Under the pieces are notes generated by a model. That model saw nothing but the letters and a program-made list of their open reading frames with translations, had not been told where the DNA came from and ran no database searches. A program made the position numbers and the translations under genes. From contig CAZVNP010000006.1 of the NCBI GenBank assembly GCA_964628285.1, forward strand, positions 1 through 64,000: a stretch of DNA of 64,000 nucleotides. The letters run 5' to 3'. This document shows, in pieces, positions 34,989 through 46,000 of this stretch (position 1 is the first letter of the stretch; each line of letters opens with the position of its first letter). Source of the stretch: JAPLDP01 sp964628285. GTDB lineage: Bacteria; Bacteroidota; Bacteroidia; Bacteroidales; JAGONC01.

Positions 34989-37772
34989 ATGGAGTATAAT
35001 TTTTCTGAGATAGAGAGAAAATGGCAGCGTTTCTGGGGTGAGCATAAAACGTTCAAAACAGACATTGACCGGGGTAAACCGAAATATTACGTGCTGGATA
35101 TGTTTCCCTATCCCTCGGGTGCGGGTCTGCATGTGGGTCACCCTCTGGGATACATAGCCTCCGATATTTACAGCCGTTACCAGCGGCTGAAGGGCTTCAA
35201 TGTCTTGCATCCTATGGGCTTTGATGCTTTCGGTCTGCCGGCCGAGCAATATGCCATCCAAACGGGCACCCATCCTGCCGTCACCACGGCAAAGAACATC
35301 ATCCGTTACCGTGAACAGCTTGATAAGATAGGCTTCTCATTCGACTGGGACAGGGAGGTGTGTACCAGTGACCCCTCCTATTATAAGTGGACCCAGTGGA
35401 CCTTCATAAAAATGTTTGAATCATGGTACAATAATAAAACGAACAGGGCTGAGCCTGTTGCCACCCTGATCAGCATTTTTAAGCATGAGGGCAACCTGAC
35501 CGTTGATGCGGCATGCGACCGTCACCGGTCCTTCACGGCAGTGCAATGGCGTGGGATGAGCGAAAAAGAACAACGTGACATATTGATGCATTACCGTCTG
35601 GCCTATCTTTCGGAGACGATGGTGAACTGGTGTCCGGCACTGGGGACGGTCCTCGCCAACGATGAAGTCAAGGACGGCTTCTCGGAACGTGGCGGATACC
35701 CCGTGGAGCGTAAGATGATGAAACAATGGTTCCTGCGTATCACCGCTTATGCCCAGCGACTCCTCGACGGCCTGGAAACGATCGACTGGTTTGAGTCACT
35801 CAAGGAGGTACAACGCAACTGGATAGGGCGTTCGGAGGGAGCCGCCGTCTATTTCAGGATCAAGGGCACGGAGGAGACCCTGGAGGTGTTCACCACCAGA
35901 CCCGATACCCTGTGGGGCGCTACGTTTATGGTGCTGGCACCTGAACATGAGCTGATCGGTACGATCACCACCCCTGACTGTCTTCAGGCCGTCAATGATT
36001 ATATAGCCTGGGCTAAGAACCGCCCCGAGAGGGAGCGGCTGGCAGAAGTGAAAAAAATGACGGGTGAGTTTACGGGCGCTTATGGCATCAACCCTGTCAA
36101 TGACGAGCCCATACCCATCTGGGTGGCCGATTATGTTCTGGCGGGCTATGGCACGGGCGCCATCATGGCCGTGCCGGCCCACGACAGCCGCGATTTCGTC
36201 TTTGCACGGCATTTTTCATTACCCATCCTCCAGGTTATCCTGCGTCCCGGTGAAACACCTTCCGATCCCATGACCTGGTCAGAATCGTTCGATGCCAGGG
36301 AAGGCACCATGATCCATTCGGGTTTTATCACGGGCATGCCCGTGAATGATGCCATTAAAACCATCACACGGTGGCTCGAAGAAAAGAAACTGGGATATGG
36401 TACCGTGAATTACCGTATCAGGGATGCTATTTTCAGCCGCCAGAGATACTGGGGGGAGCCCTTTCCAATTTATTACAAGGATGGCATCCCTTACCCCCTC
36501 GATGAAATAGAGCTGCCTTTGGAGCTGCCGGAGGTGGATAAATACCTGCCCACCGATACCGGTGAGCCACCGCTGGCGCGCGCTAAAAACTGGATGACAA
36601 AGGAAGGTTATCCCCTCGAGACCAATACCATGCCCGGCTTCGCCGGCTCCAGCGGGTATTATCTGAGGTATATGGATCCCCGTAACGACGGTGAATATTT
36701 TTCACGGGAAGCCAACCTATACTGGCAGGACGTGGATCTTTACATCGGTGGCGATGAACATGGAACCGGTCACCTGATATATTCCCGGTTCTGGAATAAG
36801 TTCCTATATGACATCGGTCTGGTGTGCAAGGATGAGCCCTTTAAAAAGCTCATCAACCAGGGCAAGATACAGGGCCGCTCCAATTTTGTGTACCGCATCA
36901 AGGGAACCAATACATTCGTTTCATATAACCTCAGGGAGGCCTATGATACGGTGAAGCTCCATGTGGATATCAACATCGTTAATGATGATGTGCTCGATGT
37001 GGATGCTTTCCGGCAATGGCAGCCTGACTATAAGGATGCCGAGTTTATCCTGGAAGACGGTCGTTACATCTGTGGCTGGGAAATTGAAAAAATGTCAAAG
37101 TCAAAGCATAACGTCCAGAATCCTGATGACCTGATAAGGAAATATGGCGCCGACACCCTGCGGCTTTATGAAATGTTCCTTGGCCCGCTGGAGTATCACA
37201 AACCATGGGATATAAAAGGTATAGAAGGGGTATTCAGGTTTATGAAGAAGATGTGGCGTTTGTTTCACGATGATAACGATCATTTTTCGGTGTCGGATGA
37301 CGAGCCTTCAATGCAGGAGTTAAAGATACTGCATAAAACCATAAAAAAAGTTGAAGACGACATCCGGCGGTTTTCATTCAATACGGTTGTGAGCAGTTAC
37401 ATGATATGCGTCAATGAATTGTCGGATATCAGATGCAATAAGCGGGCTGTACTTGAACCGCTGGTCATTCTGGTATCACCTTATGCCCCTCATGTCGCCG
37501 AGGAGCTGTGGCAGCTGCTCGGCCATCACGAAAGCATCTCCTTTGCGTCGTTTCCGGCGTATAATGACGAGTACCTGAAGGAAACAACGGTTACCTATGC
37601 GGTCTCATTCAACGGCAAGCTCCGCTTTACTCTCGAGTTGCCTGTGGACATGATGAAGGACGAAATAGAGAAAACGGTGCTGGCAGCCGAACAGTCGCAG
37701 AAATGGCTTCAGGGAAAACAACCCAGGAAAGTGATTGTGGTGACGGGAAAGATCATCAATGTCGTTGTGTGA
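34989..37772 (+). CDS. leuS: Leucyl-tRNA synthetase
   Basis: Charges tRNA-Leu. Class I motifs are visible: HVGH (48-51, HIGH type) after FPYPSGAGL and KMSKS (701-705). The editing domain is present with TTRPDTLWGATFMVLAPEH and GTGAIMAVPAHDSRDF. At 927 residues it is longer than the E. coli enzyme (860) because of Bacteroidota-type extra segments, for example the stretch around 610-680 (INQGKIQGRSNFVYRIKGT and onward) before KMSKS. It is divergent from ftsX. Confidence 0.97.
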   Translation: MEYNFSEIERKWQRFWGEHKTFKTDIDRGKPKYYVLDMFPYPSGAGLHVGHPLGYIASDIYSRYQRLKGFNVLHPMGFDAFGLPAEQYAIQTGTHPAVTTAKNIIRYREQLDKIGFSFDWDREVCTSDPSYYKWTQWTFIKMFESWYNNKTNRAEPVATLISIFKHEGNLTVDAACDRHRSFTAVQWRGMSEKEQRDILMHYRLAYLSETMVNWCPALGTVLANDEVKDGFSERGGYPVERKMMKQWFLRITAYAQRLLDGLETIDWFESLKEVQRNWIGRSEGAAVYFRIKGTEETLEVFTTRPDTLWGATFMVLAPEHELIGTITTPDCLQAVNDYIAWAKNRPERERLAEVKKMTGEFTGAYGINPVNDEPIPIWVADYVLAGYGTGAIMAVPAHDSRDFVFARHFSLPILQVILRPGETPSDPMTWSESFDAREGTMIHSGFITGMPVNDAIKTITRWLEEKKLGYGTVNYRIRDAIFSRQRYWGEPFPIYYKDGIPYPLDEIELPLELPEVDKYLPTDTGEPPLARAKNWMTKEGYPLETNTMPGFAGSSGYYLRYMDPRNDGEYFSREANLYWQDVDLYIGGDEHGTGHLIYSRFWNKFLYDIGLVCKDEPFKKLINQGKIQGRSNFVYRIKGTNTFVSYNLREAYDTVKLHVDINIVNDDVLDVDAFRQWQPDYKDAEFILEDGRYICGWEIEKMSKSKHNVQNPDDLIRKYGADTLRLYEMFLGPLEYHKPWDIKGIEGVFRFMKKMWRLFHDDNDHFSVSDDEPSMQELKILHKTIKKVEDDIRRFSFNTVVSSYMICVNELSDIRCNKRAVLEPLVILVSPYAPHVAEELWQLLGHHESISFASFPAYNDEYLKETTVTYAVSFNGKLRFTLELPVDMMKDEIEKTVLAAEQSQKWLQGKQPRKVIVVTGKIINVVV

Positions 37773-37900
37773 TACCACGGGGATAGGACTGAGGTCCGAG
37801 ATGGCTGAATTATTATCATGATCTGATTTTATCATGCTGCCGTAAATAAATTTCGTGAATTGGTTGTTTATGTTGTAAAGGTTATTCCTAATACCAGGTT

Positions 37901-40525
37901 ATGAGAGGCCCCATAACCCTTAAGCCTTTATTTCGTTTCTTAAAAGAGCGGAGCCTGTCGTTCACTCACGGGAACGGTAAACTGGTGGCTCAAGTCATCC
38001 TGACCCTTTTTTTCATTGCCTTAGGTATCTGGTTCATCAAGCAGGAGCATGGTGAGCTGCACCAGGTAAAACATTTATTGTTAACTGCCAAATGGCAGTT
38101 TGTTTTGGTGGGCGGCGCCGTCACGCTTTTATACATTATTTTGCAGGGATTGATGTATGTGGCCTCCTTTGCCGGCATCGGGTGCCGGGTGTCGCTGTGG
38201 TCGGCGGTCATTCTTTTCCTGAAAAGGAATTTTATCAGTGTGTTCCTGCCTGCCGGAGGCGTTTCTTCGCTGGCTTTTTTCACCAGGGATATCGAAAAAA
38301 AAGGCATCACAAAAACCCAGATACACTTTGCTTCATCCATCTATGCCTTTATCGGGATTCTTTCTGTGGTACTGGTCGCCCTGCCGGCCTTTTTTTATGC
38401 CCTGGTCAGGGGCAGCATCGGCTCGGGCGAGATCGTCGCTCTGGCCGGGGTGGTGGTGCTCATCATCCTACTTTATCTGGTATACCGCTCGATCATGCAT
38501 AAAGGCCTTTTCTTCCGGTGGATGATCAGGCTGCTGCCTATACTGGAGGTCTTCTTCGAAGACCTGCGGAACAATAAAATAAACAGGAAGCAATTTGTCA
38601 TCACCATTATTTATTCCCTTTTCATTGACCTCTCAGGCATAGGCCTCCTTTACACCGCCATGATGGCCATGAAGGTTAACCCCTCCCTGTACGCTGCCGC
38701 CATGGGTTATATCATCTCGGTCGTCTTTCTGATCATTTCACCTTTTTTAAGGGGACTGGGGGCGATAGAGGTGTCAATGGCTTACATTTTAATACGTTTT
38801 GGTTACAGCAAGGCCAATGCCATCGCCATCACCCTGCTGTACCGTTCCTTTGAGTTCTGGCTGCCCCTGTTCGCCGGTGCCGTCAGTTTTCTGTTAAAGA
38901 TAAACAGGTTATTGATGCGTGTGGTCCCTGCCCTGTTCCTCTTTCTCCTTGGCATCATCAATATCATTTCGGTGCTGACACCTGCCATAGCGGATCGGGT
39001 TCACCGGCTGCAGCATTTCTTACCTGTTGACGCCATTAACGCCTCCAATTATTTTGTTCTGTTTGCCGGTTTATTCTTACTGGTTACGGCTGCATTCATG
39101 CTGAAAGGGCTGCGGACGGCATGGTGGTTTGCTCTTTTTTTAAGTGTCTTGTCTCTGGTAGGTAATCTCACAAAAGCCATCGATTATGAGGAAGGCATCG
39201 TGGCCATGGTGGTCATTGTCATTTTATTTTTTACCAGGAAGGAATATTACATACGGAACAATCCCAAATTGCGGTACATCGGGCTGCAGTCAGCACTGCT
39301 CAGCGTGGTGGCTGTGCTGGTATACGGAACGGTGGGTTTTTATTTCCTCGATAAACGCCATTTCAACATCGATTTCAGCTTGTTGCAATCGATCAAATAC
39401 ACCGTCCTGAACTATCTGATGATGGGCAGCACCGAAATAACACCTGTCGATAAATTCGCCAGGTATTTTCTGACATCCATAAACATCAGTGGCTTGCTGT
39501 CGCTTTCATTTCTTATTTATACCCTTATACGTCCCTATGTGTTAAAATACACCTCTTCGCCCGATGAGATGGAGCGAGCCAGGAAGCTGGTCGTGGAGTT
39601 CGGGCAGTCCAGCCTAGATTATTTCAAGACCTATAACGATAAGCAGATATATTCACCTCCCGATATCAATGGTTTCATCGCGTACCGTGTGTCGGGAAAT
39701 TTTGCCATGGTTCTGGAGGACCCTGTCGCTGAGAACACCGATCAGATGAGGAAATGCATCGAATCATTCGACGAGTATTGCCATGAGAACGGGATTAAAA
39801 GCATTTATTACCGGGTGCCGGAGGAAAGTCTGCCCATATACCAGGTTTTCGGGAAGAAGAATTTATTCCTCGGACAGGAGGCCGTTGTCGACCTGACCAT
39901 CTTCACTATTGAAGGCCGTGACCGTAAGACCTTGCGCCACGCCGTCAACCAGATCAGGGAAAAGGGGTACGGCTCAACCGTTCATGTCCCGCCAGTCAAA
40001 GACGGGGACCTGCAAAAGATTAAAGCCGTTTCGGACGAATGGCTCAAAACAACCGGACGCAGCGAGATCGTTTTTTCACAGGGCAGGTTTGACTGGGATG
40101 AGCTGAAGCAACAAACCGTCATCACCGTTGAAAACCCAGAAGAAAAAGTGGTCGCTTTCCTGAACATCATCCCCGATTATGCTCATGATGAAGCCACCTA
40201 TGATCTGATACGCAAGACCGCCGATGCGCCACATAACACCATGGAATTCATCCTCATAGAGTTATGTCTTTATCTTCAGAAGCAAAAGTGTCATTACCTC
40301 AATCTTGGTTTTGCACCTCTCTCGGGGATTTACGATCCCCGGTCTTTTCCTGAGAAGTCGATCAGGTTTGCCTATGAGAAACTGCGGGCTTTGTCACATT
40401 ACAAGGGTCTGCGTGAGTTCAAGGAACGATTTTTTCCCTCCTGGCATAATAAATTTCTCATTTACGATAATGACTATGATTTGCTGCAGGTGCCGGGGGC
40501 CCTGAACAGGGTCATTAAACCTTAA
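37901..40525 (+). CDS. mprF: MprF-like lysyl-phosphatidylglycerol synthase/flippase
   Basis: A two-part membrane protein of 874 residues. The N-terminal ~550 residues contain about 12-14 membrane helices of the lysylphosphatidylglycerol flippase type (including FLPAGGVSSLAFFTR and FLRGLGAIEVSMAYIL). The soluble C-terminal DUF2156/LPG synthase domain (about 560-874) has GFIAYRVSGNFAMVLEDPVA, the RHAVNQIREKGYG segment and HYLNLGFAPLSGI. The synthase domain transfers an amino acid (lysine in the known cases) from aminoacyl-tRNA to phosphatidylglycerol, lowering the surface negative charge. An AcvB/VirJ-type gene follows by 12 bases. The amino acid used cannot be told from sequence alone. Confidence 0.9.
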   Translation: MRGPITLKPLFRFLKERSLSFTHGNGKLVAQVILTLFFIALGIWFIKQEHGELHQVKHLLLTAKWQFVLVGGAVTLLYIILQGLMYVASFAGIGCRVSLWSAVILFLKRNFISVFLPAGGVSSLAFFTRDIEKKGITKTQIHFASSIYAFIGILSVVLVALPAFFYALVRGSIGSGEIVALAGVVVLIILLYLVYRSIMHKGLFFRWMIRLLPILEVFFEDLRNNKINRKQFVITIIYSLFIDLSGIGLLYTAMMAMKVNPSLYAAAMGYIISVVFLIISPFLRGLGAIEVSMAYILIRFGYSKANAIAITLLYRSFEFWLPLFAGAVSFLLKINRLLMRVVPALFLFLLGIINIISVLTPAIADRVHRLQHFLPVDAINASNYFVLFAGLFLLVTAAFMLKGLRTAWWFALFLSVLSLVGNLTKAIDYEEGIVAMVVIVILFFTRKEYYIRNNPKLRYIGLQSALLSVVAVLVYGTVGFYFLDKRHFNIDFSLLQSIKYTVLNYLMMGSTEITPVDKFARYFLTSINISGLLSLSFLIYTLIRPYVLKYTSSPDEMERARKLVVEFGQSSLDYFKTYNDKQIYSPPDINGFIAYRVSGNFAMVLEDPVAENTDQMRKCIESFDEYCHENGIKSIYYRVPEESLPIYQVFGKKNLFLGQEAVVDLTIFTIEGRDRKTLRHAVNQIREKGYGSTVHVPPVKDGDLQKIKAVSDEWLKTTGRSEIVFSQGRFDWDELKQQTVITVENPEEKVVAFLNIIPDYAHDEATYDLIRKTADAPHNTMEFILIELCLYLQKQKCHYLNLGFAPLSGIYDPRSFPEKSIRFAYEKLRALSHYKGLREFKERFFPSWHNKFLIYDNDYDLLQVPGALNRVIKP

Positions 40526-40537
40526 TATTTGACGTTT

Positions 40538-41413
40538 ATGAGCAGATGGTGGATGTTAATTTCAGTCACGTTGGCTTTTCCGTTTCAATCGTACGCCTCT
40601 TTTACCGTCAACACGATAGGCTATGGGCCGTTCGGCAAGGTGGGGCATGGCTTTGCAGCGCAGTCAAACTGGTTGCCGCAGTTTGTCACAGCCTATCAAA
40701 AAATCCTCAAGGCCCCTTCCTTTATAGAACGCGTCACATAACAGAATGCCATACCGCAGACCGAAAGTGGTCATTCTTATTCCGGTGATCTGCCCATATT
40801 TCTTATCCCCTCGGCTGACAGGGATACCTTGCCTCTGGCTTTTCTTATTTCAGGTGACGGCGGCTGGGGCAGCTTTGACCAAGGTCTGGCACAAAACCTG
40901 GCCGAACGAGGGATACCGGTAATCGGACTGGATGCCGTCAAATATTTCTGGTCCTATAAAACACCTGAAGAAACAACTTCCGATATTGCTCAAGCCTGTG
41001 CCTATTATATGCAGCTATGGAAGAGGTCATCACTGATCCTGGGCGGGTATTCCTTTGGGGCCGATATTGTGCCTTTCGTGGCCGGCCTTTTCCCCGACAC
41101 GCTTAAAAGTGCCCTCAGGGGCGTGTTTTCATTATCGCCCGATGAAAAGGCCGATTTTCAGATCCATGTGATCGATATGTTAAGTCTGGGAAGCTCGGAA
41201 GATACCTTTGACGTGGTGCGTGAAGTGAGGGAAATAGAATCCCTGCATCCCGTGTGTTTTTTCGGCGATGGTGAGAGTGAAACGGTCCGCGATAAGTTTG
41301 CCGCAACAGGCGCCGTCATCATCACCCTGCCCGGTAAACATCATTACAATAATAATGCGGCTGCCGTAACCGAAGCCATTGTCAATACCGTTTTAAAGAA
41401 ACAGTCGAAATAA
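40538..41413 (+). pseudogene. AcvB/VirJ-family hydrolase, interrupted by in-frame stop
   Basis: Starts at the ATG at 40538 with a signal peptide (WWMLISVTLAFPFQSYA). The same frame hits a TAA at 40739-40741 and then continues without further stops through SGDGGWGSFDQGLAQNLA, GYSFGADIVPFVAGL and the closing GKHHYNNNAAAV. SGDGGW and the GYSFGAD serine elbow are the AcvB/VirJ alpha/beta-hydrolase signature. In Agrobacterium, AcvB hydrolyses lysyl-phosphatidylglycerol and is paired with the synthase; the same pairing is seen here 12 bases after mprF. Without the stop the protein would have about 291 residues. The only restart in frame after the stop is a TTG at 40829, which lacks the signal peptide. 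A sequencing error or a true loss are both possible. Confidence 0.75.
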
Positions 41414-41446
41414 CTGACAGTCTCATCATGCGATGATGATCAAGTT

Positions 41447-41938
41447 TTATAACTTCAGCTCATAGCGCTGCTCGGTGAGGTGCACACCCCATATCCGGTG
41501 TGTGATCTCCTCGGTGATCTTGAATCCCAGTTTCCGGTACAATTGTGCGGCAACACGCAGGATGTTGACCGTCCAGAAGAAAGCGGATGTATAACCATGT
41601 TCCCTTGAAAAGAGGATGGCTTCGGTCATCAGTTTCCTGCCGAGGCCGCTACCACGGTATTGCGGCAACACCAGCAGCCAGCGGAGCTGCGCCTGTAAAT
41701 CGGAATGTGTGACGACGGCGATTGTCCCGATGATCTTCCCCTCGTCTTCAGCGATCCAAATTTGTTCACGGTCGGTATGCGACCTGGCAAACTCAGCGAG
41801 GGGAACGGCCACATACGTCTCGAAGCTGCTGTCGAAGTTGTATTCCTGCGAATACAGCAAGCCATGCAGGTGAATGATATACCCCAGGTCACCGGGCCTG
41901 AGGTCATGGCGGAAGGTGATGCCGGAAGCTGCGCTCAT
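41447..41938 (-). CDS. GNAT family N-acetyltransferase
   Basis: A 163-residue acetyl-CoA-dependent acetyltransferase fold. The acetyl-CoA binding motif LVLPQYRGSGLGRKLM (about 90-105) is clear, preceded by IWIAEDEGKIIGTIAVV and followed by ILRVAAQLYRKLGFKI. The N-terminal FRHDLRPGDLGYIIHLHGLLY resembles GNATs fused to or resembling MarR-associated acetyltransferases. The substrate is unknown. It is convergent with the AcvB-like gene. Confidence 0.9.
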   Translation of the reverse strand: MSAASGITFRHDLRPGDLGYIIHLHGLLYSQEYNFDSSFETYVAVPLAEFARSHTDREQIWIAEDEGKIIGTIAVVTHSDLQAQLRWLLVLPQYRGSGLGRKLMTEAILFSREHGYTSAFFWTVNILRVAAQLYRKLGFKITEEITHRIWGVHLTEQRYELKL

Positions 41939-41987
41939 TCATTATGAATCATTCTTCAAATTTACCCATTTTCCCATCATTCCACCA

Positions 41988-42030
41988 GTGTCGCGTAGCG
42001 ACGATATCCAATAGTGGCGTAGCGACGCAA
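41988..42030. repeat. Two copies of a GCGTAGCGACG repeat
   Basis: GTGTCGCGTAGCGACGATA (41988-42006) and GTGGCGTAGCGACGCAATA (42014-42032) share the core GCGTAGCGACG in the same direction, 26 bases apart. The first contains the hairpin GTCGC-GTA-GCGAC. Similar short GTCGCTACGC motifs are common between genes in Bacteroidota. Confidence 0.45.
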
Positions 42031-42149
42031 TATTTATTGTCTGTAATCGGAAATTGAATTGCAATACCACCCCCAAATTGCCGTTATTATTAGGTTTTTA
42101 ACCGGTTACCCGTTCATCGAAATTCATCCATAACCTCTTGTCTCATTCA

Positions 42150-42953
42150 ATGGACCGCCTGCTCAGGATATTGATTGTGATATTTATCCTGTCATCGGCA
42201 TGCCTTCCGGCCCGCAGCCAGGACCTCAGAACCATTCGTCAATCCGCTTTTAAACGCGGAGAGGTCCTTCAATACAAAGTTTACTGGGATGCCTGGCTGC
42301 TGCCTAAAATAACCGCCGGCCTGGCGGTCGTCAGAATCACCGATGAAAATAAACGGATCAACAACAGGAGCACCCTTCATGTGATCGGTACCGGCGAGTC
42401 GAAAGGATTATTGAACTTGTTTTATAAGGTCAACGACCGCTACGAGACATATATCGACGAGGAGGCCATCATCCCATGGTTGTTCATACGTAAGACCAAG
42501 GAAGGAAGCTATGTGAGCAACGACATGGTGGCTTTCAAACATGCTCAGAAGATCGCCATCAGCCGTTATGGGATAAAAAATATCCCCGACAATGTGCAGG
42601 ATATCATTTCGGCATTTTTTTATGCCCGGACATTTGATTTTTCAAATGCCCATGACGGTGACGTGTACCCGGTCGACTTCTACCTCGACGACTCGGTGTA
42701 CGTGTCAAAGGTGGTATTTGAAGGCAGGGATACCATTAAAATTGACATGGGCACCTTCGGTTGCCTGAAATTCAAGCCCATGGTGCTGGTGGGCGAAGTG
42801 TTTAAAGAGCCCTATCCCATGACACTGTGGGTGTCCGATGACCATAACCACATACCCGTCAAGGCACAATCAGGTGTCATTGTGGGGAGCGTGAAGATGG
42901 AGCTGATCTCCTGTGAGGGGCTGTCTAACCCTTTGACCTCAAAAATAAACTGA
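42150..42953 (+). CDS. DUF3108 family secreted protein
   Basis: About 267 residues from the ATG at 42150 (an in-frame TTG at 42138 is less likely). A signal peptide (LLRILIVIFILSSACLPARSQ) is followed by the DUF3108 body: FKRGEVLQYKVYWDAWL, VIGTGESKGLLNLFYKVNDRYETYID, the FYLDDSVYVSKVVFEGRDT strand, and the closing VKMELISC. Members are periplasmic or outer-membrane-linked beta-barrel-like proteins of unknown function. The alpha-2-macroglobulin gene follows by 125 bases in the same direction. Confidence 0.87.
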   Translation: MDRLLRILIVIFILSSACLPARSQDLRTIRQSAFKRGEVLQYKVYWDAWLLPKITAGLAVVRITDENKRINNRSTLHVIGTGESKGLLNLFYKVNDRYETYIDEEAIIPWLFIRKTKEGSYVSNDMVAFKHAQKIAISRYGIKNIPDNVQDIISAFFYARTFDFSNAHDGDVYPVDFYLDDSVYVSKVVFEGRDTIKIDMGTFGCLKFKPMVLVGEVFKEPYPMTLWVSDDHNHIPVKAQSGVIVGSVKMELISCEGLSNPLTSKIN

Positions 42954-43078
42954 AAACCTGGCAACCGGTCCGTTTTTGGGGTAATTTTATGTTTCTTCTG
43001 GCATACTTTATGGAAAAAATGGATTTTTTCAGCTATATTGCACCATTAGGTCCCAGCTCACCTTAATCATTGAACCGT

Positions 43079-46000
43079 ATGAAAAAGAGATTATTAATTT
43101 TTTTGACCCTCGCGGGCCTGGCTTTCTTTCTGAGCGGCTATGTGCTGATCACCTCATCATTAATGACTAAAGACATGCCATCGATGAACAACTATCAGGA
43201 TTATGAACAGGAATGGAAACAGGTGGATTCACTTGTCCAAAAAGGATTACCTCAATCGGCCCTGGCACTGGTGGAAATTATTTATAATAAAGCCCGGGCC
43301 GACCATAACTCACCCCAGTTCATCAAAACAATCATTTACAAGATGAAACTGAAATCGGAGTTTGAAGAAGATTTCATGGTGAAGGTCATCGGCGACACCA
43401 GAAAAGAGGTTGAGCAGTCGTCATTTCCGGTGGATCAAATCCTGCATTCCCTGCTGGCTGAGCTTTATTGGCGTTATTATTCAATGAACAGGTACAAAGT
43501 GCTTGACAGGACGGAAACCTATAATTTTGATCAGGAAGACATCCGGACATGGGATATGAAACAGCTCGTCAGTGCGGTCATGACAAACTACCGCCAATCC
43601 CTTGAGAATGCCGGTGAGCTGCAGAAAATACCGCTGAAGGATTACGATCCCATCCTGATCACTGCCGATGATTCCAAGCTCTACCGTCCCACGCTGTATG
43701 ATTTCTTGGCTCACCGGGCGCTCGATTTCTTCATGAACAGCGAGTCCGGCCTCACGGAACCCGTTTACAGGTTTATCATGGATTCACCCGACTATTTTGA
43801 TCCCAGCAACAAATTTGTCAGCCTCGACATCACGACCAAAGACACCATGTCGCTTAAATTTTATGCCATCCGTCTTTTTCAGGACTTGCTCCGGTTTCAC
43901 ATGAGCGACAAGGCACCTGATGCCCTGGTCGATGTCGACCTGAAACGCCTTCAATTTGTCAGGGATAATGATATCATAGAAATAAAGGACAGCCTTTACA
44001 TCGAAGCCCTTAGATCGTTACTGGAGCGGACCGTCAGGGACTCAGCCTCCGCCGGGGTGAGTTATGAGCTTGCACAGGCCTATTATGACCGCGGGCAGAA
44101 ATATGATCCGCTGAAATCGGATGAGTATAAATGGGATATCAAAAATGCATGGAATTGTTGCAACGACGCCTTGAAACGTTTCCCCGACACCGACGGCTCA
44201 AAGAAATGTAAAAACCTTCTCCTCCTGATCACCTCCCCTGCCCTCAACCTGACGATGCCGGGCGTCAACGTGGAAGGACAACCTTTCCTGAGTCTCATCA
44301 GTTATAAAAACGCACCACAAATTTATCTCCGGATCATCGACCTTTCGCCTGCAGAGGATAAACAGATCAGAGACAGGGGGAAGCGTGACAGCGATGTCGT
44401 CAAAGATTACCTGAGATACCCTGCTTACACATCCTGGGATGTTAAATTGCCTGATGACGGCGATTTTCAGTCCCATGCCGCGGAGATCAAAATACCAGGA
44501 CTTCCCCTGGGGTATTATGTGATCCTCGCCGCCACCAACGGTGAATTCTCTCCCGCCGACGCGCCTGTGGCCTGCGGCTCCTGCTGGATATCGAACATCA
44601 GTTATATCAGCAGGAAAATGGATGACGGCAGCGAAGACTTTTACGTTCTTGACCGTGACAAGGGCACACCTCTTTCCAATGTCAGGGTACAGACCTATTA
44701 CAGGGTCTATGACAACAACCGGCGGACTTATGACTTTAAACCGTGGGACAATTATGTCACCGACGGGGACGGTTTTTTCAGAATCCCTGCCCTGCCTCGC
44801 CGTACCCCCGGCAAGACCTTTGTCATCCGTTTCAATCTGGACCGCGATACCCTGATGACTGATAACTATTTTTATCAATACAGTTACAGTCCCGAGCCTC
44901 CCAAAATGAAGCCCAGGACATTCTTCTTCACCGACCGTGCCATTTACCGCCCCGGGCAAACGATATACTTCAAGGGCATTGCCATTGAAACTGACGGGAC
45001 AAATAACCGGATCCTCCCTCAGTATAAAACAACGGTCACGTTTTTCGATGTCAACGGGCAAAAGATCTCATATCAGGAACTGGAGACCGATGATTACGGT
45101 TCGTTCAACGGCTTTTTCATCGCTCCCACCGGCATCCTGACCGGTGAGATGAGCCTCAGCAATGAGTCGGGCTCCGTCGACGTGTCGGTGGAAGAATATA
45201 AACGGCCTAACTTTGAGGTGACCTTCGATCCCGTCAAGGGCATTTACAAGCTCAACGAGGCGGTGACTGTCAATGGTGTGGCCAGGGCCTATTCCGGCGC
45301 CAACGTTGACCATGCCCGGGTGTCGTACCGCGTCGTACGCAAAGCCCGCTTTCCCTATTGGGGCTTTGGCTGGAGAGACTGGTTCCGTTCCTCACCCGAG
45401 ATGGAGATTGCCAACGGCACCCTCGAGACGGATGCCAACGGTCAATTCGCCATCACCTTCAAGGCTATCCCCGATCCGACCATCAATGCCAAATACAAAC
45501 CCGTTTTTAACTACGTTGTGACGGCCGACGTGACCGACATCAACGGCGAGACCCAGTCATCCTCAGCCAACGTGGCCGTGGGCTATACCGCCCTGCTGGT
45601 GAATGTGGATATCCCTGAAACCATCGATCAAACAGGTAAAAAAGATTTCCTGTTGTCAGCGACCAACCTGAATGGTCAGAGTGAACCGGTGAAGGTGACC
45701 CTCACGGTTAGCAAGCTCGCCGAACCGGACCGTCTGTTCCGTGACCGCCTGTGGAACAGACCCGACCGGTTTATCATGACTAAAGAGGAGTTTTATGCCG
45801 CCTTCCCGCATGATGTTTATAACAATGAAAATGATGTTGAGACATGGGAGGTTCAGAAGGTGGTCATGACGAAATCATACAATACTGCCACCGACACCCT
45901 GGTCACCTTCACCGATCTCTCAGCATGGGAGCCGGGCCATTATCTGATCAGCGCCTTGGCTGTGGATAGCTTCGGACAAAAAGTGGAAAATAAAAAATAT

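Noticed and set aside
40546..40788. Plus-strand frame of 80 codons at the start of the AcvB-like gene
   Set aside because: A different frame from the signal peptide and catalytic parts; explained by the interrupted gene.
44198..45061. Minus-strand frame of 287 codons
   Set aside because: Lies fully inside the alpha-2-macroglobulin gene, which has clear domains; a shadow of GC-rich third positions.
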